DNA of 64,000 bases from the NCBI GenBank assembly GCA_023653055.1, contig JAMNXR010000001.1, positions 248,001 through 312,000 of the forward strand. Reading direction: 5' to 3'. This DNA comes from Burkholderiaceae bacterium. GTDB lineage: Bacteria; Pseudomonadota; Gammaproteobacteria; Burkholderiales; Burkholderiaceae_B. The notes below the pieces were generated by a model. The model saw only the letters and a program-made list of their open reading frames with translations. It searched no databases and was not told the DNA's origin. The position numbers were made by a program, and so were the translations under genes. Positions 8,493 to 16,814 of the stretch are shown piece after piece (position 1 is the first letter of the stretch; each line of letters begins with the position of its first letter).

Positions 8493-9239
8493 CTAGAGTG
8501 TTTGTCCGCCGTCGACAACGATGGTCTGGCCGGTGACCCAAGAACCGAGATCACTGACCAGGAATGCGACAACTTGACCAATCTCTTCGGGTTTTCCGTA
8601 GCGACCAAAAGGAATTTTAGCCAGCGTCGCTTCGTATAGTTTTGGGTTATCGCGTTTGACCTTGTCCCAGTTTCCGCCTTCAAAAAACACAGAACCTGGA
8701 GCGATACAGTTTACTCGGATGTTTTTCTTGGCGTAAGACAAGGCTTGTGTCTGTGTGTATTCCATCATGGCGGCTTTGATCGCACCATAAGGCACCGAGC
8801 GAACGGTCGCTTTGAGGCCAGAAATCGAGGAAATGTGAATGATGTTGCCACCTTGTTTTTCAAGATAGGGCATTGCAGCGGCGCTGGCACGGACCGCTGC
8901 CATCAAATCAATTTGTACACTCGCCGCCCAGTCTTCCTCGTTGTCTTGACGACCGAACGCGGAGGCGTTGTTGACCAAAATGTCGACGCCGCCCAACTCA
9001 GTAGCCGAGCGGTTCACCCAAGATTGAATCGCCTCGGCATTACCCAGATCGCAAGCGGTGGTGAGAACGCGACCGCCATGTTGGGAGAGGATTTTTTCTG
9101 CATCGACCAGCGAGCTCGGTGTGCGGGCACAAATGGACACGTCGGCGCCCGCTTGGGCGAAACACTGGGCGATTCCCAGGCCGATGCCGCGACTGCCACC
9201 GGCGATCAGGGCGCGCTTACCTTTTAAGTTGATCTGCAT
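8493..9239 (-). CDS. SDR family oxidoreductase
   Basis: This is a classical 248-residue short-chain dehydrogenase. The Rossmann glycine motif is GGSRGIG at 14-20, NNA is near 90, and the catalytic Ser138, Tyr151 and Lys155 are in place. It ends with the usual TGQTIVVDGG. Members reduce or oxidise carbonyl/alcohol substrates with NAD(P); this one resembles 3-oxoacyl-ACP-reductase-like SDRs but its substrate is unknown. A strong terminator separates it from the upstream terC gene. Confidence 0.92.
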   Translation of the reverse strand: MQINLKGKRALIAGGSRGIGLGIAQCFAQAGADVSICARTPSSLVDAEKILSQHGGRVLTTACDLGNAEAIQSWVNRSATELGGVDILVNNASAFGRQDNEEDWAASVQIDLMAAVRASAAAMPYLEKQGGNIIHISSISGLKATVRSVPYGAIKAAMMEYTQTQALSYAKKNIRVNCIAPGSVFFEGGNWDKVKRDNPKLYEATLAKIPFGRYGKPEEIGQVVAFLVSDLGSWVTGQTIVVDGGQTL

Positions 9240-9314
9240 AGTTGCTATTCTTTAAGTGGGGTTACAAGTGAGTGTAAAGCAGAACAGACGGTCGAGTGGT
9301 CGAAAGAGAGGGAT

Positions 9315-9341
9315 GAAAAAATGGCCCCAGAGGGGCCATTT
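9315..9341 (-). terminator. Rho-independent terminator of terC (riboswitch unit)
   Basis: A perfect ten-base-pair stem (AAATGGCCCC with GGGGCCATTT, three-base loop) is followed on the minus strand by a run of six U. It lies 33 bases after the terC stop. Confidence 0.9.
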
Positions 9342-9373
9342 ATACCTACAAACCGGCGTAAAGCTGATTGCGA

Positions 9374-10075
9374 TTAGTGCGCTTGGGAGGATGCTTTCGC
9401 TTTTTTGGCCTTCATCTGGCCAACCAGTAAAACACCTACGATGGCAACCACAATCACACCCCAATACAAGATAGTTGAGGTACTGGTGCCGGCTTTGAAA
9501 ATATCACTCAGAAGTTGCTCGTTCACGATCATTTTGCCGGCGGTGAATGCCAGAACGGCTGCGCCAAGGCTAATGACGATCGGGAAGCGCTCAACAATCT
9601 TCAGTACAACGGTGCTGCCAAGCACAACAATTGGAATACTGATCAGCAGACCAAGCACGACCAGATCGAAGGAGCCTTGAGCGGCGCCTGCGACGCCAAG
9701 TACGTTGTCGATACCCATCAGTGCGTCAGCGATGATGATGGTTTTCATCGCACCCCAGAAACCATTGACTTTCATATCGTCATGGCCTTCTTCTTCACCT
9801 GAGTCGGCTAAAAGCTTGTAGGCGATCCAGACCAAGCCCAAGCCACCAATCAGCATGAGACCAGGGATCTTGAGCAGCCAGACGACAACAAGAGTCATGG
9901 CTGAACGTACGACGATGGCACCGACGGTACCCCAAATGATCGCCTTTTTCTGAAGGGCAGGAGGCAACTTGCGCGCGGCAAGTGCAATCACGATAGCGTT
10001 ATCGCCCGCGAGGACGAGATCGATAATAATGATGGCCAGTAGTGCAGACCACCAGGGGGTAGAGAACATTTCCAT
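9374..10075 (-). CDS. TerC family membrane protein, probable Mn2+ exporter
   Basis: This 233-residue protein of about seven helices carries the TerC acidic signatures GDNAIVIALA and DALMGIDNV, which coordinate metal in characterised relatives. YkoY/YceF- and Alx-type members export Mn2+ and supply exoenzymes with metal. The open frame extends to 10153, but that stretch lies inside the riboswitch, so translation must start at the ATG at 10075 or at 10069, two codons later. The Mn2+-type riboswitch upstream strongly supports manganese as the ligand. A terminator closes the unit. Confidence 0.92.
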   Translation of the reverse strand: MEMFSTPWWSALLAIIIIDLVLAGDNAIVIALAARKLPPALQKKAIIWGTVGAIVVRSAMTLVVVWLLKIPGLMLIGGLGLVWIAYKLLADSGEEEGHDDMKVNGFWGAMKTIIIADALMGIDNVLGVAGAAQGSFDLVVLGLLISIPIVVLGSTVVLKIVERFPIVISLGAAVLAFTAGKMIVNEQLLSDIFKAGTSTSTILYWGVIVVAIVGVLLVGQMKAKKAKASSQAH

Positions 10076-10104
10076 AATGAGTAGAAGCCTTTGGTGTAAG
10101 AAGT

Positions 10105-10258
10105 GAGCGATGGTCTTGCTCAGCGAATCCGTGAATGACCCGATGCCCGACAAACCGGAAGCGCTTAATACGCTAGGCTTCGTGTATGACGACTTGTCGA
10201 AGGTTCATTGGGCAGGTCTCAATGACCTGTTCAGATGAACCCGAGCTACTCCCCATCG
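10105..10258 (-). promoter_or_regulatory. yybP-ykoY (Mn2+) riboswitch leader of terC
   Basis: Read on the minus strand, the leader begins CGATGGGGAGTAGC, the invariant 5' element of this class. It contains a long arm GGTTCAT...ATGAACC capped by CAGGTCATTGAGACCTG, and ends with GAGCAAGACCATCGCTC, the invariant 3' element. CGATGG (10258-10253) can pair with CCATCG (10113-10108) as P1. The competing GAGC/GCTC hairpin overlaps P1, giving an obvious switch. The element ends about 30 bases before the terC start, so it could control translation or transcription; Mn2+ relieves repression in known members. Confidence 0.9.
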
Positions 10259-10349
10259 AGCGCACAATGTAACAAAGTTTGCAGTGCTGCGCGCTTGTTC
10301 GAGTGAAGAAACCCGACCTTTAAGGGCTTTCCCTAGGTTAGAGAAGTCG

Positions 10350-10901
10350 TTATCCTCCCTGCTTGCACCACATGCGCTGAAAGACGCCGTCCTTTTTGAT
10401 CAGTAAATGGTGAAGTGCCGCCCCAATGTGCGCAAGCGCTAAGGCCGCCAAGGCAAGGGCGAGGGTGCCATGTATTTCAAAAAGTTGCTTGGCCAATGCT
10501 TGGTCTTTGGGGATGCCAGGCATCGCAGGGAGGTCATAGCCGCCAACTGTAATCAAAGCCGGATAGGCGGTGACACCGGCCCAGCCTAAAAGAGGCACAA
10601 CAAGCAACAGTAAATAAAGCACGCCATGGGCCGCGGCCGCGAACTTAATCGTAAGTGGGGCCACACTGTCGGGATAGGCGGGGCGCGTGGAGCGTAACTT
10701 GACCGTCAGTCTGATCGCTGTCAGTAACAGGACAAGAAAGCCAATGAGTTTATGCCAGGCGTACAAAGTGTTCGTGAGTGCATCCCAGATATTCGCGGCT
10801 GAGCGTTCGGTCATCCATACGCCGAGGACAATCAGCGCGATGATAAAAATGGCCGTGAGCCAATGCAGCAAGCGAGCGGCAGTCGAATAGGTTTGGGTCA
10901 T
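10350..10901 (-). CDS. Cytochrome b561 family protein
   Basis: This 183-residue protein has four membrane helices with the His residues expected for two b hemes: RLLHW near the N-terminus, AWHKLIGF, AAAHGVLY, and EIHGTL followed by LAHIGAALHH. Members shuttle electrons between quinone and periplasmic partners, for example oxidising superoxide. I chose the ATG at 10901 because GGAG lies six bases upstream; for the ATG at 10907 the GGAG would be adjacent to the start codon. It is divergent from the symporter gene at 11027. Confidence 0.9.
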   Translation of the reverse strand: MTQTYSTAARLLHWLTAIFIIALIVLGVWMTERSAANIWDALTNTLYAWHKLIGFLVLLLTAIRLTVKLRSTRPAYPDSVAPLTIKFAAAAHGVLYLLLLVVPLLGWAGVTAYPALITVGGYDLPAMPGIPKDQALAKQLFEIHGTLALALAALALAHIGAALHHLLIKKDGVFQRMWCKQGG

Positions 10902-10945
10902 GGACATCTCCGGAGGTGTGGTGGGTCGCGATGCGTTGTAGAGAT

Positions 10946-10976
10946 TTCACGAAATTATGCACGGCTTGTCTATAAT
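10946..10976 (+). promoter_or_regulatory. Candidate sigma70 promoter of the SSS symporter
   Basis: A perfect -10 hexamer TATAAT lies at 10971-10976, 50 bases before the symporter start. The best -35 is a poor TTCACG at 10946-10951 with a 19-base spacer, so the assignment rests mainly on the -10. Confidence 0.35.
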
Positions 10977-11026
10977 CCGAACGATTAATTTTCCTCAAGA
11001 CCGTGTGCCGAATAGGGACTTTAGAT

Positions 11027-12442
11027 ATGTTGCTCTGGCTCGTGATTGCTTATCTGGCTATTTCAGTTGCCATTGGACTGTATGGCGCCTCTAAAGTACA
11101 TAACGCGCGCGACTATGTAACGGCCGGTCGCAATTTGCCCATGGCGATCGTTTTGGCCATGGTCTTTGCGACTTGGTTTGGCGCTGAGACTGTATTGGGA
11201 ATTTCTGCGACATTTTTGAAGGAAGGCTTTAGAGGCCTTATTTCAGATCCCTTTGGCGCCTCACTCTGTCTTGTGCTGTTTGGACTGATTTTTGCCCGTC
11301 CGCTGTATCGGATGAATCTTTTAACGCTAGGGGATTATTTTAGGATTCGCTACAACCGCCAAACAGAATTGCTGCTGTCAATCTGTATTGTGGTGTCCTA
11401 TCTAGGTTGGGTGTCTGCACAAATTACCGCGCTCGGACTGGTATTTAACGTGCTCTCGCTTGATGTGATCTCCATGACGCAGGGGATGTTGTTAGGTGCG
11501 GGCGTGGTCGTGTTGTACACAATTTTCGGTGGCATGTGGTCTGTCGCGTTAACGACTTTTGTGCAAATGATTGTGATCATCATTGGACTATTGCTCGTCA
11601 CGCATTTTGCTGCAGAGCAGGCAGGTGGCATATCAAGTGTCCTCGCCAAAGCTTCTGCCGAGGGCAAGTTCGAATTTCTGCCCACACTCGAAATCTGGGA
11701 CATTTTGGGTTGGACGGCGGCCTTGGTCACAATGGCGTTAGGTTCGATTCCTCAACAGGACGTGTTTCAGCGTGTAAACGCTTCGCGTAATGAGTCGATC
11801 GCGGTATGGGCGACAACCTTAGGGGGAGTTTCGTATTTCTTTTTTGCAGCGGTGCCACTGCTTCTCGCCTATACCGCCAATATCATTGATCCAGAGATGG
11901 TCGCTCGACTGATTGATTCGGATTCACAATTGATTTTGCCCACGCTGATTATGAATCACATGCCGTTTTATATGCAGGTAATTTTTTTCGGCGCACTGAT
12001 TTCTGTGATTATGAGTACAGCCTCGGGAACATTACTCGCGCCATCAATTACGTTTACAGAAAATATTTTGAAGGGCTTTGCACCACATATGACTGACAGG
12101 CAGTTACTGTGGTCTACGCGCATTACAGTGCTGGTATTTAGTGCGATGGTGACGCTCTATGCTGTCGCGACGGAAGCCTCCATCCATACGATGGTGGAAA
12201 ATGCCTATCGCATTACGCTTGCGGGGGCGTTTGTACCTTTAGTGGCAGGACTGTTTTGGAAACGGGCGAGTAATCTTGGTGCAGCCTTTGCGATTTTCTT
12301 TGGTTTGGCCACGTGGATTATTTTGGAAATCACCGATTTGGATATTCCGGTGCCGCCGCAGTTCTTTGGTTTGTTCGCGAGCTTGTTTGGCATGATCTTG
12401 GGCTCTTTTATTACGCCTAACAAAAATCATTTACGGTCATAA
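11027..12442 (+). CDS. Sodium:solute symporter (SSS) family protein
   Basis: The 471-residue protein has about 13 predicted helices. It shows the family's early DYVTAGRNLP segment, the helix-2 FGAETVLG segment, the GDYFRIRYN loop and SIPQQDVFQRV before helix 7. Members import solutes such as amino acids, organic acids, sugars or pantothenate with Na+; this subgroup is often unassigned. I chose the ATG at 11027, preceded by AGGGA, over a GTG at 11003. It converges on the MATE gene with only 14 bases between stops. Confidence 0.88.
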   Translation: MLLWLVIAYLAISVAIGLYGASKVHNARDYVTAGRNLPMAIVLAMVFATWFGAETVLGISATFLKEGFRGLISDPFGASLCLVLFGLIFARPLYRMNLLTLGDYFRIRYNRQTELLLSICIVVSYLGWVSAQITALGLVFNVLSLDVISMTQGMLLGAGVVVLYTIFGGMWSVALTTFVQMIVIIIGLLLVTHFAAEQAGGISSVLAKASAEGKFEFLPTLEIWDILGWTAALVTMALGSIPQQDVFQRVNASRNESIAVWATTLGGVSYFFFAAVPLLLAYTANIIDPEMVARLIDSDSQLILPTLIMNHMPFYMQVIFFGALISVIMSTASGTLLAPSITFTENILKGFAPHMTDRQLLWSTRITVLVFSAMVTLYAVATEASIHTMVENAYRITLAGAFVPLVAGLFWKRASNLGAAFAIFFGLATWIILEITDLDIPVPPQFFGLFASLFGMILGSFITPNKNHLRS

Positions 12443-12456
12443 CAAATCAGCAAACG

Positions 12457-13830
12457 TTAACGTCTAAACCATATACGGGGATTGGTCGTCACCAAGATTA
12501 CTCCGCCATACAAGGTCATAGCCAGCGCTGATGCGGCAAAGAACCAACTCAGCGATCCAGTAATGTGTAAGATCGCCCAGCCTCCCAACACTGCGATGAT
12601 TAAACGTAGAACGCCCGAGGCAAGAGGCCACGCGAGTTTTCTGGCACCTTGCGCTGCAAAATAAAGCGTAAAGCCCATTCCAAAGAAACCAAAAAATGGC
12701 CCCACGACCCTCAGGTATGACACGCCTGACTCAATCATGTGAGGGTCGTCACCAAACAACTGCATCCAATGATATGGCCAGATCGCCGCTGCAAGTCCAA
12801 TGATCTCAGCTACGACAAACGACATGGCACCGCCGGTTAAGGCGATCCGTAATGCGCGCTCAGGCTGATTGGCACCCAGGTTGGAGGCGACCATGGCAAC
12901 CAGCGGTGCGCCAATACCGAAAGCCACTGGAAAAATCAGATACTCAAGCCTCGCTGCAGTGCCATAGCCGGCCAATGCTGCTGTGCCGAGATACGCGCCG
13001 ACAACGGCTGTGGTGGAGGCGATCAAGCCATTTGTCAGGAGGGGGTTAAGGGTAGCGAGACCCCCTACGGCGAGAATGTTACGCATCGGTGGCCAGCTGA
13101 GTGGGCCTTTTTCAAGGCGTGCAAGGTTACGGCCTGATAAAACATACCAAAGCAGCACTGCGGTGCCACTCGCGTAATACAACACCAAGGCCCAACCGGC
13201 CCCGGCTATCCCGAGTGCGGGAAACGGACCCCAACCAAAAATGAGTAAGGGAGAAATGGGAATAAGCAATACTGCGCCGCCTGAGATGACGATACCGGGT
13301 GTGAACATATTGCCAGAGCCCCGAATCACACTCGCGAGTGCATTCATGATCCACATGAGCACTAAGCCAGGGAACGCGATGTTCGCGTAAGCAAGTGCTG
13401 CGACAAGAGATGCATCTTTTGCTCCCATCAATTCAAACAAGGGCGTGCTAAAGACAATCAGGAGCGTAGCGCAGACAATGCCCAACAATGTATTGAGAAC
13501 AAGAGCATGAAGCGCGAGGCTGTTTGCCTGAGCAGGTTGACCAGCACCCAATGCGCGTGCGACGGCCGACGAGATGCCGCCACCCATCGCGCCTTGGGAC
13601 ATGCTTTGCATCAACATCAAAATTGGCAGAACCAGTGCTGCGCCTGCGAGTGCATCAATACCGAGTTTGGATAAAAACCACGCCTCGATAAAGCCGGTGC
13701 TGGATTGCGCGAGCATCATGACGAGGTTGGGCCAGGCAAGGCTCAGCAGCGTGATAAAGATAGGACCTTTTAACATCGCTTCAAGTTTCGCATTTGCTGG
13801 CTTGGGCGACGCGTGCGTTGGGGTGACCAT
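12457..13830 (-). CDS. MATE family efflux transporter
   Basis: This protein has 12 predicted helices in two six-helix halves, with the MATE-type PIFITLLSLAWPNLVMML first helix and ALVLPILMLMQSMSQG and GYGTAARLEYLIFP elements. Members expel cationic drugs or metabolites in exchange for Na+ or H+. I chose the ATG at 13830 (457 residues), which gives a short hydrophilic N-terminus as in relatives. A TTG at 13893 would add 21 residues, and neither start has a convincing ribosome binding site. It is divergent from a LysR gene, a frequent regulator-target arrangement. Confidence 0.88.
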   Translation of the reverse strand: MVTPTHASPKPANAKLEAMLKGPIFITLLSLAWPNLVMMLAQSSTGFIEAWFLSKLGIDALAGAALVLPILMLMQSMSQGAMGGGISSAVARALGAGQPAQANSLALHALVLNTLLGIVCATLLIVFSTPLFELMGAKDASLVAALAYANIAFPGLVLMWIMNALASVIRGSGNMFTPGIVISGGAVLLIPISPLLIFGWGPFPALGIAGAGWALVLYYASGTAVLLWYVLSGRNLARLEKGPLSWPPMRNILAVGGLATLNPLLTNGLIASTTAVVGAYLGTAALAGYGTAARLEYLIFPVAFGIGAPLVAMVASNLGANQPERALRIALTGGAMSFVVAEIIGLAAAIWPYHWMQLFGDDPHMIESGVSYLRVVGPFFGFFGMGFTLYFAAQGARKLAWPLASGVLRLIIAVLGGWAILHITGSLSWFFAASALAMTLYGGVILVTTNPRIWFRR

Positions 13831-14158
13831 ACGGGAGATTGAATCACTGTTGAATAGTGCTGTCAGTGTAATGACTATGTCACGCAGAAACAAAGGAAAT
13901 GAGATGCTGTTGATCCGACATGCAAATGGTGCGCCATAAAATAAAGGTGATCAACCGATCGATTGATCACCTTTTGACCATCTTCTGGTAAGAAGAATCG
14001 GCCTTGCCGTGCATGCGCCTCATTAAGAGGGTGATATCTGTTGAGGGTAATCAGCAGTCGCACAACAACAACCTGTTTGATCATTAGAGTGCTTTTTATA
14101 CTATCTGTATATTATTGATTTAAGCTATGTATATCTTTAATACAGATGGATTGTTAAA
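13831..14158. other. 328-base divergent intergenic region with two inverted repeats
   Basis: This AT-rich gap separates MATE and lysR. It holds a perfect 12-base-pair inverted repeat (13943-13954 with 13963-13974, AAAGGTGATCAA/TTGATCACCTTT, eight-base loop) flanked by T-rich sequence on both strands. It also has an eight-base inverted repeat ATCTGTAT/ATACAGAT at 14103-14110 and 14140-14147, just before the LysR start. The second is a plausible LysR-type regulator site. The first looks like a bidirectional terminator although neither flanking gene ends here. Confidence 0.55.
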
Positions 14159-15109
14159 ATGGAGCTCAGACAACTTCGTTATTTTGTGGCGATTACAGAG
14201 CACGGCACATTTTCCAAGGCCGCCGCCAAGGTGCATATCGCACAGTCTGCGCTCAGTCATCAGCTCGCTCAACTAGAAGAAGAGCTCGGCGCAGCTTTGT
14301 TTTTGCGTTCGCGTCGTGGCGTGACATTGACGGAAGCAGGCGTTATTTTTCATGTGCATGCGTTGTCGATCTTGAGGCAAGTGGCTGATGCGCAGGCCAG
14401 TGTGGCAAGCATGCTTAAGGCGCCTTCGGGGCGTGTGATCTTTGGCTTGCCGCATAGCGTTTCGCATGCGTTAGCGTTGCCCATCATCGCCGCAGTGCGT
14501 TTGGAGTTGCCCTTAGTCAATCTTGAGTTGACCGAGGAGCTCACGGGTAACTTGACTCAGCAGCTTCAGGCAGGCGCGCTCCACTTGTCTATTTTGTTCG
14601 ACGACGGTCACTTGGATGAGTTTTTGTTTGAAGCATTAGTGTCAGAGCGGATGTCACTTATTTTTCAGCCGCCTACACAAACTGGGCGCGTTAGAGCGTC
14701 TGTGACATTTAAGGATGCACTCAAACAACCGTTGATATTGCCTGCGCAGCCACACGGTGTACGCCCAATCATTGAGGAGGCAGCGTTCAACGCCGGTCTG
14801 AGCCCTCCTAATGTGATGGCCGATATCAGTTCAATCAGTATTTTGCGCAATTCGTTATTGGCGGGCTTGGGTCAAACCATTTTGCCAGTCATGCCTTTTA
14901 AGGCGGAGATTGAAAGTGGACTGCTCATGAGTTTGCCGATTCGTTCGCCTGCTCTGAGTCGGACTGTCGCGCTGTGTCATGCGCGCCACATCCCTTTGTC
15001 GACTGCGGCGCAAGCGGTAAGCGTCGTTGCGAGGCGAGTGATGAAAGAGCTGTGTCAGAAAAAAATATGGACGGATGCGACGTTTATTAGCGCAAAATCT
15101 GGTGATTGA
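14159..15109 (+). CDS. LysR-family transcriptional regulator
   Basis: This 316-residue regulator starts with a typical LysR winged helix-turn-helix (MELRQLRYFVAITEHGTF, then KVHIAQSALSHQLAQLEEEL and LFLRSRRGVTLTEAG). A periplasmic-binding-protein-like effector domain follows. The N-terminus is like that of the Nac/CynR group. The inverted repeat 12-55 bases upstream may be its autoregulatory site and could also control the divergent MATE gene. The effector is unknown. Confidence 0.92.
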   Translation: MELRQLRYFVAITEHGTFSKAAAKVHIAQSALSHQLAQLEEELGAALFLRSRRGVTLTEAGVIFHVHALSILRQVADAQASVASMLKAPSGRVIFGLPHSVSHALALPIIAAVRLELPLVNLELTEELTGNLTQQLQAGALHLSILFDDGHLDEFLFEALVSERMSLIFQPPTQTGRVRASVTFKDALKQPLILPAQPHGVRPIIEEAAFNAGLSPPNVMADISSISILRNSLLAGLGQTILPVMPFKAEIESGLLMSLPIRSPALSRTVALCHARHIPLSTAAQAVSVVARRVMKELCQKKIWTDATFISAKSGD

Positions 15110-15121
15110 TTTTTAACGGAT

Positions 15122-16024
15122 TTAAAAGGCAACTGCGTAACGCAGAATGACACGACGGGTTTCATTAAAGCCAAATTGCGTATCCAGGTTTGTACCGTAT
15201 TGCAGCGTAAAACGTCCCTTATTCGTGGTGGCGACCGCGCTGAGCAAATAGCGATGTGTCTGTAACGCGTTGTTATTGCTCATGCCATTTAATGCTGTTT
15301 CCGATCCCCACACATATAAATAGGTTGCCGCGACGGAGAAGGTTGGATTGATGTGATAAATGGGCCCGATCTGGGCTGTGTAAAGCGGCTTTTGCGTGAG
15401 TTGCGCGTTGTTTTTACCGAATTGATTGTTGGGGCCGAACCACATCACGTCAAAACCTGCCGTGCCATCAAGATTTTTTGTAAGTGCAGTTTGGTAAGCA
15501 AGTTGAACATCGCCAGCGACGCGTTTAGCGCCTAGATTGAATAACTGCTGGTTAGAGTAGCTGCCAGTAGGCAGCGTCAAATAGCCTGCTAAGCCCAAAT
15601 AGGTGCGAGACTCTCGATCAGAGTAGGGCCATATTGCAGTCGCGAGCGTGACATCGCCGATGCCATGATCAGTGGGTGAGTTTGAGGCCGCGCCTCCAGG
15701 TTGCAGCATTCCAACGGGAAGCTGGATAAAGGATAGTCCGGTATAGCCTCCGAGACTGTAGGAGCGCCCAAGCCTGAGTTGGAGCACATTGCTAGAGAGG
15801 GTCAGGGACGGGTTCGACTTCTCTCCGCGTGCATAGATGCCCTGTAGCTCTGAATTTATCAGCGTTGCTGAAAAGAAGGTTTTGTCTGGTTCTGGGGCAA
15901 CGATGTCAAAGGGGTTGAGATCAAGCGCATGGCTGGAGCCGGAAATAAAAAACAATGCAGCTAACAGAAAGAGGCTGACGCGCTTTTTATATGCGGTTGA
16001 AAATAAAGCCAGAGTTTGCAACAT
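15122..16024 (-). CDS. SphA/MetA-pathway-type outer-membrane protein
   Basis: The 300-residue protein has a signal-like N-terminus (to about residue 33, ending SGSSHA) and an otherwise beta-rich body with many aromatic-ended strands. It ends in a C-terminal Phe, as outer-membrane barrels do. The SSNVLQLRLGR, GIGDVTLATAIWPY and YLTLPTGSY segments match the family annotated as 'putative MetA-pathway of phenol degradation', thought to be channels for hydrophobic compounds. No aromatic degradation genes lie next to it. It converges on the lysR gene with a 12-base gap. Confidence 0.75.
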   Translation of the reverse strand: MLQTLALFSTAYKKRVSLFLLAALFFISGSSHALDLNPFDIVAPEPDKTFFSATLINSELQGIYARGEKSNPSLTLSSNVLQLRLGRSYSLGGYTGLSFIQLPVGMLQPGGAASNSPTDHGIGDVTLATAIWPYSDRESRTYLGLAGYLTLPTGSYSNQQLFNLGAKRVAGDVQLAYQTALTKNLDGTAGFDVMWFGPNNQFGKNNAQLTQKPLYTAQIGPIYHINPTFSVAATYLYVWGSETALNGMSNNNALQTHRYLLSAVATTNKGRFTLQYGTNLDTQFGFNETRRVILRYAVAF

Positions 16025-16181
16025 GCGGTTGAATTGCTGTTCGGTATGCGATTCGGTAAGTCGTAAGGTATCAAACTACTACAAACAGTATTCATTTGTA
16101 ATCTATTTGGCAAGGGAAGGATAACTGTTCCCCTGCATAATCTCAACCTATATGTTTGTATGACCGACTATTGGAGTAAGT

Positions 16182-16814
16182 ATGGATGCCTCAGTCTTTA
16201 CTACCGCTGAATTTGTGATTGAAATTGTTGGTGTGGTGGCCTTTGCACTTTCAGGGGTCATCGAGGCTGCCAGGCGCCGTCTCGATGTCGTGGGAGTGTG
16301 TGCAGTCGCGATATTGACCTCGTTCGGTGGCGGTACGCTTCGGGATGTGTTGTTAGATCGACGACCCCTTTTTTGGGTAGAAAACCATGCATTACTCTGG
16401 CTTGTTGTGCTGATGGCAAGTGCGGCAATTTTATTTATGCGCGGAAAGCATTTCGAGCCTACTGAGCGGGCGATGCAGTGGCCGGATGCGGTCGGGATGG
16501 GGCTCTTTTGTGCGGGTGGCACGCAGATCGCGCTTGGAATGGAGATGCCAGCCTTGGTGGCTGTCATGATGGGAATGATTACGGCGGTGTTCGGCGGGGT
16601 GTTGCGGGACGTCGTGTGTAACGAAATCCCACGCGTCTTTAGTGACCACCGGCCCTATGCGTTATGTGCATTTGCCGGTGGCTGGGTGCTTGTATTGGCA
16701 GATTACATGGGACTGCCGCAGTGGACGGGACTCTTCCTTGGCGCTGCGACGGCAACGGTTTTACGCGTCCTCGCCATGCTCTTCGACTGGAAAATTCCTG
16801 CGTGGCGGACTTAA
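16182..16814 (+). CDS. TRIC/UPF0126 (YicG-like) cation channel family protein
   Basis: The 210-residue, seven-helix protein contains two copies of a three-helix unit. Each carries the signature Gly-rich kink, LTSFGGGTLRDVL in the first half and VFGGVLRDVV in the second. Bacterial TRIC homologues are trimeric monovalent-cation channels; YicG-like proteins have also been discussed as glycine-related transporters. Its stop overlaps that of the convergent nhaR-like gene by four bases. Confidence 0.9.
   Translation: MDASVFTTAEFVIEIVGVVAFALSGVIEAARRRLDVVGVCAVAILTSFGGGTLRDVLLDRRPLFWVENHALLWLVVLMASAAILFMRGKHFEPTERAMQWPDAVGMGLFCAGGTQIALGMEMPALVAVMMGMITAVFGGVLRDVVCNEIPRVFSDHRPYALCAFAGGWVLVLADYMGLPQWTGLFLGAATATVLRVLAMLFDWKIPAWRT

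Noticed and set aside
8106-8639. 177-codon plus-strand open frame
   Set aside because: It is antisense to the lipoprotein and SDR genes; it lacks any family motif.
10076-10153. N-terminal extension of terC
   Set aside because: The extra 26 codons lie inside the yybP-ykoY riboswitch, so they are untranslated leader.
13875-14084. 69-codon minus-strand ORF upstream of the MATE gene
   Set aside because: It has no recognisable motif and overlaps the palindrome at 13943-13974; more likely intergenic.
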